This document shows, one piece after another, positions 42,339 through 50,525 of a stretch of 64,000 nt of DNA (the first letter of the stretch is position 1; each line of letters begins with the position of its first letter). Under the pieces are notes generated by a model that did not search any database, was not told the DNA's origin, and saw nothing but the letters and a program-made list of their open reading frames with translations. The stretch covers positions 1,240,001 through 1,304,000 of the forward strand of contig NZ_AP027130.1 of assembly GCF_027925145.1 (NCBI RefSeq), written 5' to 3'. The position numbers and the translations under genes are program-made. The DNA is from Thermodesulfomicrobium sp. WS. Its GTDB lineage: Bacteria > Desulfobacterota > Desulfovibrionia > Desulfovibrionales > Desulfomicrobiaceae.

Positions 42339-43856
42339 ATGACGGAACCCATCGCGGTGTTGGGGGCTTCGGGGTATATCGGCGGGCGTTTGGTCCCCGC
42401 CTTGCTGGAGCAGGGGTTTGGCGTGCGGGCCTTGGGGCGCTCGGCGGCCAAGCTGGCGTGTCGGCCGTGGGGTCGGCACCCGCGGGTGCAGGTGACGGTG
42501 GCCGATGCCTTGGATCAGGCAGCGCTGGCCCGCGCTTTGGAAGGCTGCCAGGCGGTCTATTACCTGGTGCATTCCATGACCTCGGCACAGGGCGATTTTG
42601 CCCAACGCGACCGCCAAGCCGCGCAGACCATGGCCCGCGCCGCCCAAGCGGCTGGAGTGCGGCGCATCATCTACTTGGGAGGCCTGGGAGACCCGAAGAC
42701 GGAGCTCAGCGAGCATTTGCGTTCCCGCTTCGAGGTGGGGGAGGTCTTGGGCGCCGGAACGGTGCCGCTCACCTGGCTGCGGGCGGCAGTGATCCTGGGC
42801 TCTGGCAGCGCTTCCTTCGAGATGATCCGGTATCTTACCGAGCGCCTCCCGGTGATGTTGGTGCCGCGCTGGGTGGACACGCCGTGCCAGCCCATCGCGG
42901 TGTCCAACGTCATCGAATATCTCGTGGGAGTCCTCGCCGAGCCGCGCACTGCGGGGGGCATGTTCGACATCGGCGGCCCGGAGGTGCTCACCTACCGCCG
43001 CCTGCTGGAACTCTACGCCGAGGTGGCCGGCCTTCCCCGGCGCTGGATCATCGGCGTGCCGGTGCTCACCCCCCGGCTTTCGTCCTGGTGGGTCCACCTG
43101 GTGACTCCAGTGCCCGCCTCCCTGGCGCGGCCTTTGGCCGAAGGGCTGCGCAATCCCGCCGTGTGCCAGGAGCACGCCATTCGGGCCTTGGTGCCGGTGC
43201 GGCTGCTTTCCGCCCGCGAGGCCATGGCCCGGGCGCTCATGCGCACCCGCCACCACCAGGTGGCCACGTGCTGGTCCGATGCCGGGCCGCTGCCCATGCC
43301 GGAGTGGCTTTCGTGTTCCGATGCCTCCTTCGCCGGGGGAACCCTCCTGCGCGCGGCCTATGCCATGGATGTGGATGCGCCGCCGCAGGCGGTGTGGGAT
43401 GTCCTGACGCGCTTGGGCGGAGACTTTGGCTGGCTCTTTGGCGATGCCTTGTGGACGCTTCGGGGCGCAGTGGACCGGGTGCTGGGCGGCGTGGGACTTC
43501 GCCGCGGCCGGCGGCACCCCACGGAGATCCGGGTGGGCGATGCCCTGGATTTCTGGCGGGTGCTCGACGTGGTGGAGGGCGCACGCTTGGTGCTGGGAGC
43601 GGAGATGCGACTGCCGGGCGAGGCAGTGCTCGATCTGCGGGTGCATCCGGCAGCAGGCGGCTCGCGGGTGGAGTTGCGCGCCCGCTACCGGCCCAAGGGG
43701 CTTTGGGGGATTGTGTACTGGCAGTCCCTCGTGCCCGTCCACCGCTGGCTCTTTCAGGGCTTTTTGCGGCGTTTGGCCGAGAAGGCCGCAAGCCGCCAGG
43801 TGCGAGGCCCCTATCCCATTGCCCCCTCTGAGGAGGACGCATGTCCGATTTCCTAG
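42339..43856 (+). CDS. NAD(P)-binding SDR-like protein with C-terminal DUF2867
   Basis: 505 aa from the ATG at 42339 with AAAGGAG upstream. Residues 1-~300 form an atypical SDR/NmrA-like Rossmann domain (VLGASGYIGGRLVPALL; YYLVHSMTS; IIYLGGLGD). Residues ~330-490 match the DUF2867 fold (WDVLTRLGGDFGWLFGDALW, GDALDFWRVLDVV), which resembles START/PYR lipid-binding folds. Function unknown; related two-domain proteins (YbjT/YfcH relatives) are thought to handle quinone- or lipid-like ligands. Its end overlaps the next gene by 16 nt. Confidence 0.85.
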   Translation: MTEPIAVLGASGYIGGRLVPALLEQGFGVRALGRSAAKLACRPWGRHPRVQVTVADALDQAALARALEGCQAVYYLVHSMTSAQGDFAQRDRQAAQTMARAAQAAGVRRIIYLGGLGDPKTELSEHLRSRFEVGEVLGAGTVPLTWLRAAVILGSGSASFEMIRYLTERLPVMLVPRWVDTPCQPIAVSNVIEYLVGVLAEPRTAGGMFDIGGPEVLTYRRLLELYAEVAGLPRRWIIGVPVLTPRLSSWWVHLVTPVPASLARPLAEGLRNPAVCQEHAIRALVPVRLLSAREAMARALMRTRHHQVATCWSDAGPLPMPEWLSCSDASFAGGTLLRAAYAMDVDAPPQAVWDVLTRLGGDFGWLFGDALWTLRGAVDRVLGGVGLRRGRRHPTEIRVGDALDFWRVLDVVEGARLVLGAEMRLPGEAVLDLRVHPAAGGSRVELRARYRPKGLWGIVYWQSLVPVHRWLFQGFLRRLAEKAASRQVRGPYPIAPSEEDACPIS

Positions 43857-44299
43857 ACACCGATATCCGCACGCGGGCCCTGGCGCTCATGGGTGCCGAG
43901 CGCTCGGCGGTGCTGGCCCTCTGCCATGAAGGCCGTCCCCGATGTTTTCAAATGGCCGTGGCCTTGGGGGCGGACGAGCAGCGGGTGTATCTGGCAACGT
44001 CGCAGGATTCCAGCAAATACCCCATGCTTCTGGCCTGTCCCAGGGTGTGCCTCTTTTTTTCCACGGCGCGCAACCGGGACACGGACCCGCAGCACGCTGC
44101 AACCCTCGAAGTGCAGGGCGTCATCGAGCCGGTGGCCGGGACGCGAGAGCTGCAGGCGCGGCAGCTTTTGGTTGCGCGCCATGGGACTTTGGAGCAATTC
44201 TTGGGCGATCCCGGGACACGAATCCTGGCCGTGCGCATGACGCGCTTGGTGCTGACCGAGCGTTTCCAGCAGGTTGCCGTGCTGGACGTGGATTCTTGA
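43841..44299 (+). CDS. Pyridoxamine 5'-phosphate oxidase-fold protein
   Basis: 152 aa. The split beta-barrel FMN-binding fold is suggested by SAVLALCHEGRPRCFQMAVA, VYLATSQDSSKYPML, VCLFFSTARN, ATLEVQGVIEPV. Such proteins bind flavin, F420 or haem; the ligand here is not determined. It starts within the DUF2867 gene (16-nt overlap), so the two are translated together and may share a redox step. Confidence 0.8.
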   Translation: MSDFLDTDIRTRALALMGAERSAVLALCHEGRPRCFQMAVALGADEQRVYLATSQDSSKYPMLLACPRVCLFFSTARNRDTDPQHAATLEVQGVIEPVAGTRELQARQLLVARHGTLEQFLGDPGTRILAVRMTRLVLTERFQQVAVLDVDS

Positions 44300-44392
44300 T
44301 CCTTTGATTCGTTGGTGAGGGCACAGAAAATTTGCCTTGCGCGTCTTCCTGGGCTAGGGGCCGCCCACCGTTTGCAGGGAAGGAATGTCTCT

Positions 44393-45349
44393 ATGGAACC
44401 TTTGAGCACGATTCGCCTGGGCATCAGCCGCTGTCTTTTGGGGCATCCCGTGCGCTACGACGGCGGTCACAAGCACGACCCTTTTCTCACCCAGACCTTG
44501 GGCCAATACGTCGACTACGTGCCGGTGTGTCCGGAGGTGGAGTGCGGCCTGCCGGTCCCCCGCGAGGCCATGCGCCTGGTGCGCACCCCGCAGGGGGTGC
44601 GGCTTTTGACGCAGAAGACCGGCATCGACCACACGGATCGCATGCTGGCGTGGGCCGCCCCGCGCCTGGACGCCCTAGAAAAAGAGGGGCTTTGCGGTTT
44701 CATCTTCAAATCCAGGTCGCCGTCCAGCGGCATGGAGCGGGTGAAAATCTATGGTGCCACGGGCCAGGTGGTGGATCATGGCTCGGGGATCTTTGCCGGG
44801 CTCTTCATGGCCCGTTTTCCGCTCCTGCCGGTGGAAGAAGAGGGACGCTTGCACGACCCCCTGCTGCGGGAAAACTTTATCGACCGCATCTTCTGCCTGC
44901 AGCGCTTTCGGGAGGGTGTGGAAAAGGAGCCCAGCCTGGGCGCACTCGTGCAGTTCCATACCCGCCACAAGCTGCAGATCCTCTCCCACAGCCCCGAGCA
45001 TTACCGCGCCTTGGGGCGGCTGGTGGCCCACGCCAAAGGTCAGCCCTTGGCCGAGGTGGTGCGCGCGTACCAGGAGCTTTTGCTTGCGGCCCTGCGCCTC
45101 AAGGCCACGGTGCCTAAAAATCGCAACGTGCTCCAGCACATCATGGGCTACTTCAAGCTGGACCTCACCCGCGAGGAAAAGCGCGAGCTGGAAGACATCA
45201 TCCGCCAGTACGCCCGGGGGATTTTGCCGCTCATCGTGCCGGTGACCCTGCTTTCCCACTACGCCCGCAAGTACGAGGTCCGCTATCTGCTGGAGCAGAC
45301 GTATTTGTCCCCGCATCCCCTGGAGCTCAAACTCCGCAATCACGTGTAA
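44393..45349 (+). CDS. DUF523 and DUF1722 (YbgA) two-domain protein
   Basis: 318 aa. The ATG at 44393 has AAGGAA upstream. DUF523 (about 8-150): GISRCLLGHPVRYDGGHK, VCPEVECGLPVPREAM, GFIFKSRSPSSGMERV. The Cys residues (near 12, 47, 51) suggest a metal or Fe-S site. YbgA/DUF1722 (about 190-305): LVQFHTRHKLQILSHSP, PKNRNVLQHIMGYF. Related proteins have been linked to 2-thiouracil desulfuration and to photolyase neighbourhoods; the reaction here is unknown. TAATG overlap with the following gene. Confidence 0.88.
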   Translation: MEPLSTIRLGISRCLLGHPVRYDGGHKHDPFLTQTLGQYVDYVPVCPEVECGLPVPREAMRLVRTPQGVRLLTQKTGIDHTDRMLAWAAPRLDALEKEGLCGFIFKSRSPSSGMERVKIYGATGQVVDHGSGIFAGLFMARFPLLPVEEEGRLHDPLLRENFIDRIFCLQRFREGVEKEPSLGALVQFHTRHKLQILSHSPEHYRALGRLVAHAKGQPLAEVVRAYQELLLAALRLKATVPKNRNVLQHIMGYFKLDLTREEKRELEDIIRQYARGILPLIVPVTLLSHYARKYEVRYLLEQTYLSPHPLELKLRNHV

Positions 45350-45789
45350 TGGACACCCCCATGAACGATACTTCCCACGCCGAGAGCCTGGCGGCCGATC
45401 TCTTTCGCATGGTCATGCAGGCCAAGGAGCGCGGCATTGCCGTGGACCGTGGATTCCGCAACCATGCCTTGGAGAGTCCTCGGCTTTCGATCACCTATCT
45501 GTTCTTGCCCCGGGCGGAGCTCCTCAAGGTGTCGGCCTTTCCGCCGGCCTTGCGGCGCTTTGTGCGGCGCATGAACGCCTTGGTGTGTCTGGAGGCCAAA
45601 AAGGACAACGGCCGCCGCACGACCTTGGGCATCCATCTCCTGTGGGCCACGGACGCCCCTCTCGCGGAGGTCTGCGGTCCAGAAGCCGTGCAGGAGGAAT
45701 TGGTGCTCCCTGGAGTGGCCGCGTATACGGAGCAGGTGCGCGGGCTCCTGCGGGCAGATATTGCTCGGGCCGCGAAGACGGATGCTTGA
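45349..45789 (+). CDS. Hypothetical protein
   Basis: 146 aa if translation starts at 45349 (TAATG with the previous stop), 142 aa from the ATG at 45361. I recognise no family. It appears soluble and alpha/beta: a helix at 10-30 (AADLFRMVMQAKERG), strands around LSITYLFLPRAELLKVSAF and TLGIHLLWATDAPLAE, and a C-terminal helix. Its stop overlaps the start of the DUF445 gene, so it belongs to the 44393-47099 operon. Confidence 0.7.
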   Translation: MDTPMNDTSHAESLAADLFRMVMQAKERGIAVDRGFRNHALESPRLSITYLFLPRAELLKVSAFPPALRRFVRRMNALVCLEAKKDNGRRTTLGIHLLWATDAPLAEVCGPEAVQEELVLPGVAAYTEQVRGLLRADIARAAKTDA

Positions 45790-46387
45790 GGTCGTTGGTA
45801 TTTCCACGGTCGTGTGTGCCTTGGTGGGCTGGGGGACCAACGTGCTCGCCGTGCGCATGCTCTTTCGGCCCTACCGCCCGTGGCGCGTGGGGCCGTGGAC
45901 GCTGCAGGGGGTCTTTCCCCGGCGTCAGGCAGCTGTGGCCCGGCGGCTGGGGGAACTCACCGCCACCGAGCTCCTTCCCCCGCAGCGGTTGCAGCAGGCC
46001 GTGGCGGCCCCCGCCACGGTGCAGGCCGTGCGCCAGGCGCTCGTGACTGCCCTCATCCAGCGCGTATCCCGCCTCGTGCATGGGGTGCCCAGCGTTTTGG
46101 GACCGTTGCAACAGCGTCTGCTCGCTGGCTTCGAGGACGCCGTGGACGCGGAACTTCGCCGCAGCCTTCCGGGGCTCATGGAGCAGGTGGCCGGTGCGGC
46201 GGTGCAGGAGCTGCGCGTGGCCCAAGTGGTGGCGGAGCAGGTGGCGGCCCTGCCTCCGGAGCGCCTGGAGGAGATGCTCCTTTCCGTGCTGCGCCGGGAG
46301 CTGCGTTTTGTGGAAGGCGCAGGCGCGCTGCTCGGGGGGTTGGTGGGAATGGTGCAAGGGATTTTATGGACAATGATTGTGCAGTAA
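45782..46387 (+). CDS. DUF445 family membrane protein
   Basis: 201 aa. An N-terminal membrane helix (VGISTVVCALVGWGTNVLAVRMLFRP) is the DUF445 signature, followed by a long amphipathic alpha-helical region (50-180) and a C-terminal hydrophobic hairpin (AGALLGGLVGMVQG). Function unknown. It is a short version, like the half-size DUF445 proteins of some proteobacteria. It starts 8 nt inside the previous gene and ends 19 nt before the AT-rich transporter gene. Confidence 0.82.
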   Translation: MLEVVGISTVVCALVGWGTNVLAVRMLFRPYRPWRVGPWTLQGVFPRRQAAVARRLGELTATELLPPQRLQQAVAAPATVQAVRQALVTALIQRVSRLVHGVPSVLGPLQQRLLAGFEDAVDAELRRSLPGLMEQVAGAAVQELRVAQVVAEQVAALPPERLEEMLLSVLRRELRFVEGAGALLGGLVGMVQGILWTMIVQ

Positions 46388-46406
46388 GGACGAAGAGGAT
46401 TGGGAT

Positions 46407-47099
46407 ATGATTGGATTCAATGAGCTTTTGTGGTTTTCTTTTGCATTGGTAGATTTGTCTATTTTGCTCTTGATATATCGTTTTTTTGGAAAAATTGGTC
46501 TTTATGTGAGTATAGTCATTAGCATTATTATTTGTAATATTGAAGTGCTCAAGACGGTTACCCTTTTTGGACTGACCACCACCTTGGGAAATGTGCTCTA
46601 TGCATCCATCTTTCTTGCGACGGATATTTTGAGCGAGATGCACGGCAAGGAAGATGCGCGTCGAGGAGTCATCTTGGGTTTTGTTGCGTTGGTGCTCAGT
46701 ACGTTGTATCTGCAAGTGGCACTGCTTTTTATCCCAGATGGAAGTGATTTTGCACAACCGCACTTGGAAGCCTTGTTCGGACTTTTGCCGCGGGTTGCCT
46801 TGGCATCCATGACGGCGTATCTCGTATCGCAGATGTACGATGTCTGGGCCTTTCACGCCATTCGCGAAAAGACCGGCGTTCGGCATCTGTGGCTGCGCAA
46901 CAATGGCTCCACGTTGGTGAGCCAGTTTTTGGATTCGCTGGTGTTTTGCGTCATTGCCTTTGCTGGCGTCTATCCCATGTCCGTGTTTGGGGAGATCCTG
47001 CTGACGACCTATGGCATCAAGGCCTTGGTGGCGGTGCTGGATACGCCGTTCATGTACCTGGCGCGGCGCATAGGCGCCAATCAAGCCGCTCTTGCATAA
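46407..47099 (+). CDS. yhhQ: Queuosine precursor transporter, VUT (YhhQ) family
   Basis: 230 aa with six membrane helices. Family motifs are LGNVLYASIFLATDILSEMHGKEDARRG (about 72-97), LVSQMYDVWAFHAIRE and NNGSTLVSQFLDSLVFC. Homologues import preQ0/preQ1. The first ~180 nt are strikingly AT-rich (runs such as GATATATCGTTTTTTTGG) compared with the rest of the gene and the neighbours, which points to acquired or mosaic DNA or a need for unusual 5' RNA. GAAGAGGA precedes the ATG. Confidence 0.92.
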   Translation: MIGFNELLWFSFALVDLSILLLIYRFFGKIGLYVSIVISIIICNIEVLKTVTLFGLTTTLGNVLYASIFLATDILSEMHGKEDARRGVILGFVALVLSTLYLQVALLFIPDGSDFAQPHLEALFGLLPRVALASMTAYLVSQMYDVWAFHAIREKTGVRHLWLRNNGSTLVSQFLDSLVFCVIAFAGVYPMSVFGEILLTTYGIKALVAVLDTPFMYLARRIGANQAALA

Positions 47100-47126
47100 C
47101 TTTTGGGGCATTTGTTGGCGAAGCGA

Positions 47127-47157
47127 ACGCGGGGCGCTTGTTGGGGGCGCCCCGCGT
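47127..47157. terminator. Bidirectional hairpin between convergent yhhQ and thioesterase genes
   Basis: ACGCGGGGCGC (47127-47137) pairs perfectly with GCGCCCCGCGT (47147-47157) around a 9-nt loop. It lies in the 59-nt gap between two convergent stops; there is no U-tract on either strand, so it may act by structure alone. Confidence 0.55.
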
Positions 47158-47158
47158 G

Positions 47159-47563
47159 TCATTGGCAGGAAGGGGAGAGGAGCTCTCGGAGCCAGTGCGG
47201 GATGGCCACGGGCTTGCCGCGGCTGTCCACCACCGCGTGCTGGGTGCTCCCGTGGGCGAGGAGCCGGGTCTTGGTTTCGTCCATGAGGCGGTAGGCGAAG
47301 GTGAGGCTGGCGCGGCCTTGGGCGTCCAGCCAGGTTTCCAGCCAGATGAGCTCGTCATAGCGCGCTGGGGCGCGGTAGCGGCATTGTGCCTCGCGCACCG
47401 GCAGATAGATGCCCTGGGCCTCGATGGCGGCGTAGCTGTGCCCGCAGGCCCGGATCCACTCGCTTCGGCCGCGCTCGAAGAGGTGCAAATACTCGGCGTA
47501 GTACATGACGCCCATGGCGTCGGTCTCGCCGTAGGAGACGCGGTGGGCAAGCCAGACGTTCAT
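47159..47563 (-). CDS. Acyl-CoA thioesterase, YbgC/4HBT hotdog family
   Basis: 134 aa. Hotdog-fold motifs: VSYGETDAMGVMYYAEYLHLFERGR near 8-33, containing the catalytic Asp (TDAMGV), followed by RYRAPARYDELIWLETWL. It hydrolyses acyl-CoA or acyl-ACP thioesters; in other bacteria such enzymes associate with Tol-Pal genes, not seen here. The start overlaps the ApgM-family gene by 4 nt. Confidence 0.9.
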   Translation of the reverse strand: MNVWLAHRVSYGETDAMGVMYYAEYLHLFERGRSEWIRACGHSYAAIEAQGIYLPVREAQCRYRAPARYDELIWLETWLDAQGRASLTFAYRLMDETKTRLLAHGSTQHAVVDSRGKPVAIPHWLRELLSPSCQ

Positions 47564-48747
47564 CCGCGCCCCCGGGCAAGGACGAGCTGCAAGAGTTCCG
47601 GGCCCGAGGCGATTTGCGCCCCGCTGCGGGTGGAGGCTTCGGTGAACACTTCCGGGCCGCAGGTGGCATGCTCGCTCTGGTACACCAGGAAGGGCACCGG
47701 GTCAGCCACGTGGGTGCGCTCGGCCACCGGCGTGGCGTGATCACTGGTGACCACCAGGACGAAAGGTTCGCCCAGGGCGCGCAGGCCCTCCAGCATGGGG
47801 GCCACGATGCGGGCGTCGAAACGGGCGATGGCTTCGGTCTTGAGCGCAGCGTCCCCCATGTGACCGCACTCGTCCGGGGCCTCCACGTGCAGGTAGGCGA
47901 AATCGCCGCGCTGCAAGAATTCCAGGGCCGCCGCCACCTTGCCTTCGTAATTGGTGTCGATGAGGCCCGTGGCCCCCGGCACTTCCAGTACCTCCATGCC
48001 CGCCGCCCGTCCCAGGCCTCGCACCAGGTCCACGGCGGAGATCACCGCCCCGCGCAGGCCGAAGCTGGCCTCGAAGGCGGGAAGCTGGAGGGGTCGGCCT
48101 TGCCCCCAGGGCCAGATGGCGTTGGCCCGGGAAGGGTTGCCATGACTCAGGAGGCTATGGGCGTTGCGGGCAAAGCTGGCGAGCGCAGGGGCCGCGGCCA
48201 GGGCGTCCAAATCCGGGCCGATGCTTTCCCCCAGGATATCGTGGGGCGGCCGCACGTGGATGCGGGCGGAAGGGCCGTGGCCCGCGTTTCGTTCCACCAG
48301 GAGATGTCGGTATTGCACCCCGCAGAAGATCTCCAGGCCGTCCGGGAGACTTTGCCGCAGGCGCTCGATCAGGGCCGCTGCCGTGGCGGTGTCGATGTGC
48401 CCGGCGCTGTAGTCTTCCATGCGGCCCTCTGGGGCGTAGGCGGACACCGTGACCAGGTTCATGCGCCACACCAGGTCGTCGGCGTCCAGCGTGAGCCCCT
48501 GGGCCGCAGCCTCGATGGGGCCGCGACCGGTGTGGTAGCGCTTGGGGTCGAAGCCCAACAGGGCCATGTTGGCCACATCCGAGCCCGGAGGCATGCCTTG
48601 GGGCACGGTGCGGCACTGACCGGTCAAGGCGGTGCGGGCGAGGGCATCCAGGGTGGGGGTGTGGGCCGCTTCCAGGGTAGTGCGGCCGCCGGCCATTTCT
48701 CCGGGCCAGCCGCTCATGCCATCGGCGATGAGATAGACGAATTTCAT
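47560..48747 (-). CDS. ApgM-family phosphotransferase (annotated cofactor-independent phosphoglycerate mutase; probable homoserine kinase)
   Basis: 395 aa. Alkaline-phosphatase-superfamily motifs: LIADGMSGWP (metal Asp), GSDVANMALLGFDP (nucleophile Ser), GRGPIEAAA, IDTNYEGKVAAALEFL, HVEAPDECGHMGD, VTSDHATPVAERTH. The archaeal-type ApgM family is annotated as phosphoglycerate mutase, but its position directly after homoserine dehydrogenase (4-nt overlap) and the absence of a separate thrB here suggest homoserine phosphorylation; relatives in other bacteria have been assigned that role. Substrate needs testing. Confidence 0.85.
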   Translation of the reverse strand: MKFVYLIADGMSGWPGEMAGGRTTLEAAHTPTLDALARTALTGQCRTVPQGMPPGSDVANMALLGFDPKRYHTGRGPIEAAAQGLTLDADDLVWRMNLVTVSAYAPEGRMEDYSAGHIDTATAAALIERLRQSLPDGLEIFCGVQYRHLLVERNAGHGPSARIHVRPPHDILGESIGPDLDALAAAPALASFARNAHSLLSHGNPSRANAIWPWGQGRPLQLPAFEASFGLRGAVISAVDLVRGLGRAAGMEVLEVPGATGLIDTNYEGKVAAALEFLQRGDFAYLHVEAPDECGHMGDAALKTEAIARFDARIVAPMLEGLRALGEPFVLVVTSDHATPVAERTHVADPVPFLVYQSEHATCGPEVFTEASTRSGAQIASGPELLQLVLARGRG

Positions 48748-50039
48748 GCAAGAATCCGGTAATGTACGGGTTTGGCCACCACGAAGCTGAAGGCAGCGAT
48801 GGTGGAAAGCGCCCGCTCCACGTCACGCATTTGGGCGCTGTGGGTGAAAAAGACGATGGGCACGCTGCTGTCCGCGTTGGCGCCGCGCTGCACCATCTGG
48901 GCGATGCTGATGTTGGATTCGCCCATGACCCCGGCAATGGCCGCCACCACGCCGGGTTTGTCCACCACCGTGAAGCGGAAATAGTGGCGAAAGACGGTGA
49001 GCTCCGGGGCCAGGATCTGGGCTTGGGGCAGGCGGGTCTCCAGAAAGCCGGTGTTGTTGGGGCAGCTGCCTGAGCGGGCAAGGGCCAGGATGTCCGCCAG
49101 CACGGCGCTGCCTGTGGGCAGGTCCCCGGCGCCTTGACCGTAGAGCATGATGGGCCCCACGGCGTTGCCTTCCAGGAGGATGGCGTTGAACGGGCCGTCC
49201 ACCTTGGCCAGGATGTGGTCTTCCGGGAGCAGGGCCGGGTAGACTCCGGCCTGGATGCGGCCGGACTTGTCGCGCATCTGGGCCACGAGTTTCACGCGGT
49301 AGCCGAACTCCCGGGCCAGGGCGATGTCTTGGGCCGTGACGTTGCGGATCCCTTGCACCACCAGTGCGGGCAGCGGCACGTCCTGGCCCGTGGCCAGGCG
49401 GATGAGGATCACCAGTTTGTGGGCCGCGTCCCAGCCGTCCACATCCAAAGTGGGGTCGGCCTCGGCGTATCCCTTTTCTTGGGCCTTTGCCAGTGCGGTG
49501 GCGAAGTCTTCGCCGTGCTGGGTCATTTCGCTCAAGATGAAATTGGCCGTGCCGTTGAGGATTCCCGTGATGTCTTTGATGCGGTTACCGGCGAGACTTT
49601 CTTTGAGGGTCTGGATGACCGGAATGCCGCCGGCCACGCTGGCCTCGTAATAGAGCCCGAGTCCTCGCGAGGCGGCCAGCTCGAAGAGCTCCGGGCCGTG
49701 TTCGGCGAGCAGGGCCTTGTTGGCCGTGACCACGGATTTGCCGTGCTGGAGGGCCTCGGTGATGAGGCGGCGGGGAAAGTCGATGCCGCCGGTGAGTTCC
49801 ACCACGATGTCGATGTCCGGGTCGGTGTAGAGGTCCGCAGGATTGGTGGTCAGATGGGTGGACGGGGACGGCGTGATGGGCCGCGGCTTGTCCATGTCCC
49901 GCACCAGGATGGCCTTGACCTGCAGGCGCCTGCCCAGACGCCGGGCGATCCAATCGCCGTTTTCTTCGATGATGCGCACCAGCCCTGATCCCACAGTGCC
50001 AAGCCCAGCCAGCCCCAAATGGATGACCGATGGTTCCAC
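48744..50039 (-). CDS. hom: Homoserine dehydrogenase with C-terminal ACT domain
   Basis: 431 aa starting at GTG 50039, which has AGGAGGA 6 nt ahead. It reduces aspartate semialdehyde to homoserine for threonine and methionine synthesis. NAD(P)-binding GLGTVGSGLVRII (near 10-22), VVTANKALLAEHG, NGTANFILSEMTQHG, the catalytic region DVDGWDAAHKLVIL, and an ACT domain from about 350 (FRFTVVDKPGVVAAIAGVMGE) that normally gives threonine feedback. Stop overlaps the next gene by 4 nt. Confidence 0.96.
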   Translation of the reverse strand: MEPSVIHLGLAGLGTVGSGLVRIIEENGDWIARRLGRRLQVKAILVRDMDKPRPITPSPSTHLTTNPADLYTDPDIDIVVELTGGIDFPRRLITEALQHGKSVVTANKALLAEHGPELFELAASRGLGLYYEASVAGGIPVIQTLKESLAGNRIKDITGILNGTANFILSEMTQHGEDFATALAKAQEKGYAEADPTLDVDGWDAAHKLVILIRLATGQDVPLPALVVQGIRNVTAQDIALAREFGYRVKLVAQMRDKSGRIQAGVYPALLPEDHILAKVDGPFNAILLEGNAVGPIMLYGQGAGDLPTGSAVLADILALARSGSCPNNTGFLETRLPQAQILAPELTVFRHYFRFTVVDKPGVVAAIAGVMGESNISIAQMVQRGANADSSVPIVFFTHSAQMRDVERALSTIAAFSFVVAKPVHYRILA

Positions 50040-50157
50040 GCGTTCCTCCTCATCCGGCCTTGCGGCCACACGATTTTCGGGCCCTGTACCGGGAGGCCGA
50101 AGCGCTGTCAAAACGCGGTCAGCGGGAATTTTGGGCAGCCCGTGGGCGAGATTTCGG

Positions 50158-50187
50158 TTGACGGCACGAAGGCCTTTTGACTAGAGA
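50158..50187 (+). promoter_or_regulatory. Probable sigma-70 promoter of the tRNA-Ser pair
   Basis: TTGACG (50158-50163), 18-nt spacer, TAGAGA (50182-50187), with about 17 nt to the tRNA 5' end at 50205. The -35 is near-consensus; the -10 is moderate. Confidence 0.5.
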
Positions 50188-50204
50188 TCGGCTTCTCAAC
50201 GCAT

Positions 50205-50300
50205 GGAGAGGTGGCCGAGTGAGGACGAAGGCGCTCGCCTGCTAAGCGAGTATAGGGGCGTAAACCTCTATCGAGGGTTCAAATCCCTCCCTCTCCGCCA
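50205..50300 (+). tRNA. tRNA-Ser (GCT)
   Basis: 96 nt including CCA. Acceptor GGAGAGG/CCTCTCC, anticodon arm CTCGC-CTGCTAA-GCGAG (anticodon GCT at 50241-50243), a long variable arm typical of tRNA-Ser and T loop TTCAAAT. Confidence 0.96.
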
Positions 50301-50309
50301 ACACCACGT

Positions 50310-50399
50310 GGAGGGTTGGCAGAGTGGTTGATTGCACCGGTCTTGAAAACCGGCATGCCTTCACGGGCATCTGGGGTTCGAATCCCTAACCCTCCGCCA
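50310..50399 (+). tRNA. tRNA-Ser (TGA)
   Basis: 90 nt including CCA. Acceptor GGAGGGT/ACCCTCC, anticodon arm CCGGT-CTTGAAA-ACCGG (anticodon TGA), long variable arm, T loop TTCGAAT. It starts 9 nt after the first tRNA-Ser, so the two are probably one transcript. Confidence 0.96.
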
Positions 50400-50427
50400 T
50401 AGAACTTCATTTCTGAAAATGAGCCAA

Positions 50428-50450
50428 AACGCCCCCATCTTGGGGGCGTT
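50428..50450. terminator. Bidirectional intrinsic terminator after the tRNA-Ser pair
   Basis: AACGCCCCC (50428-50436) pairs with GGGGGCGTT (50442-50450); ACCATTTT follows on plus and TTTTGGC on minus. It serves the tRNAs and probably also the convergent MFS-acyltransferase gene, whose stop is 76 nt away. Confidence 0.85.
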
Positions 50451-50525
50451 ACCATTTTGGCGCCTCTGCTTGCGGGCGTCTGCATTCCCAAAGATCTTCC
50501 GGCTGCGTTGCATCGCAGCGTTGCT

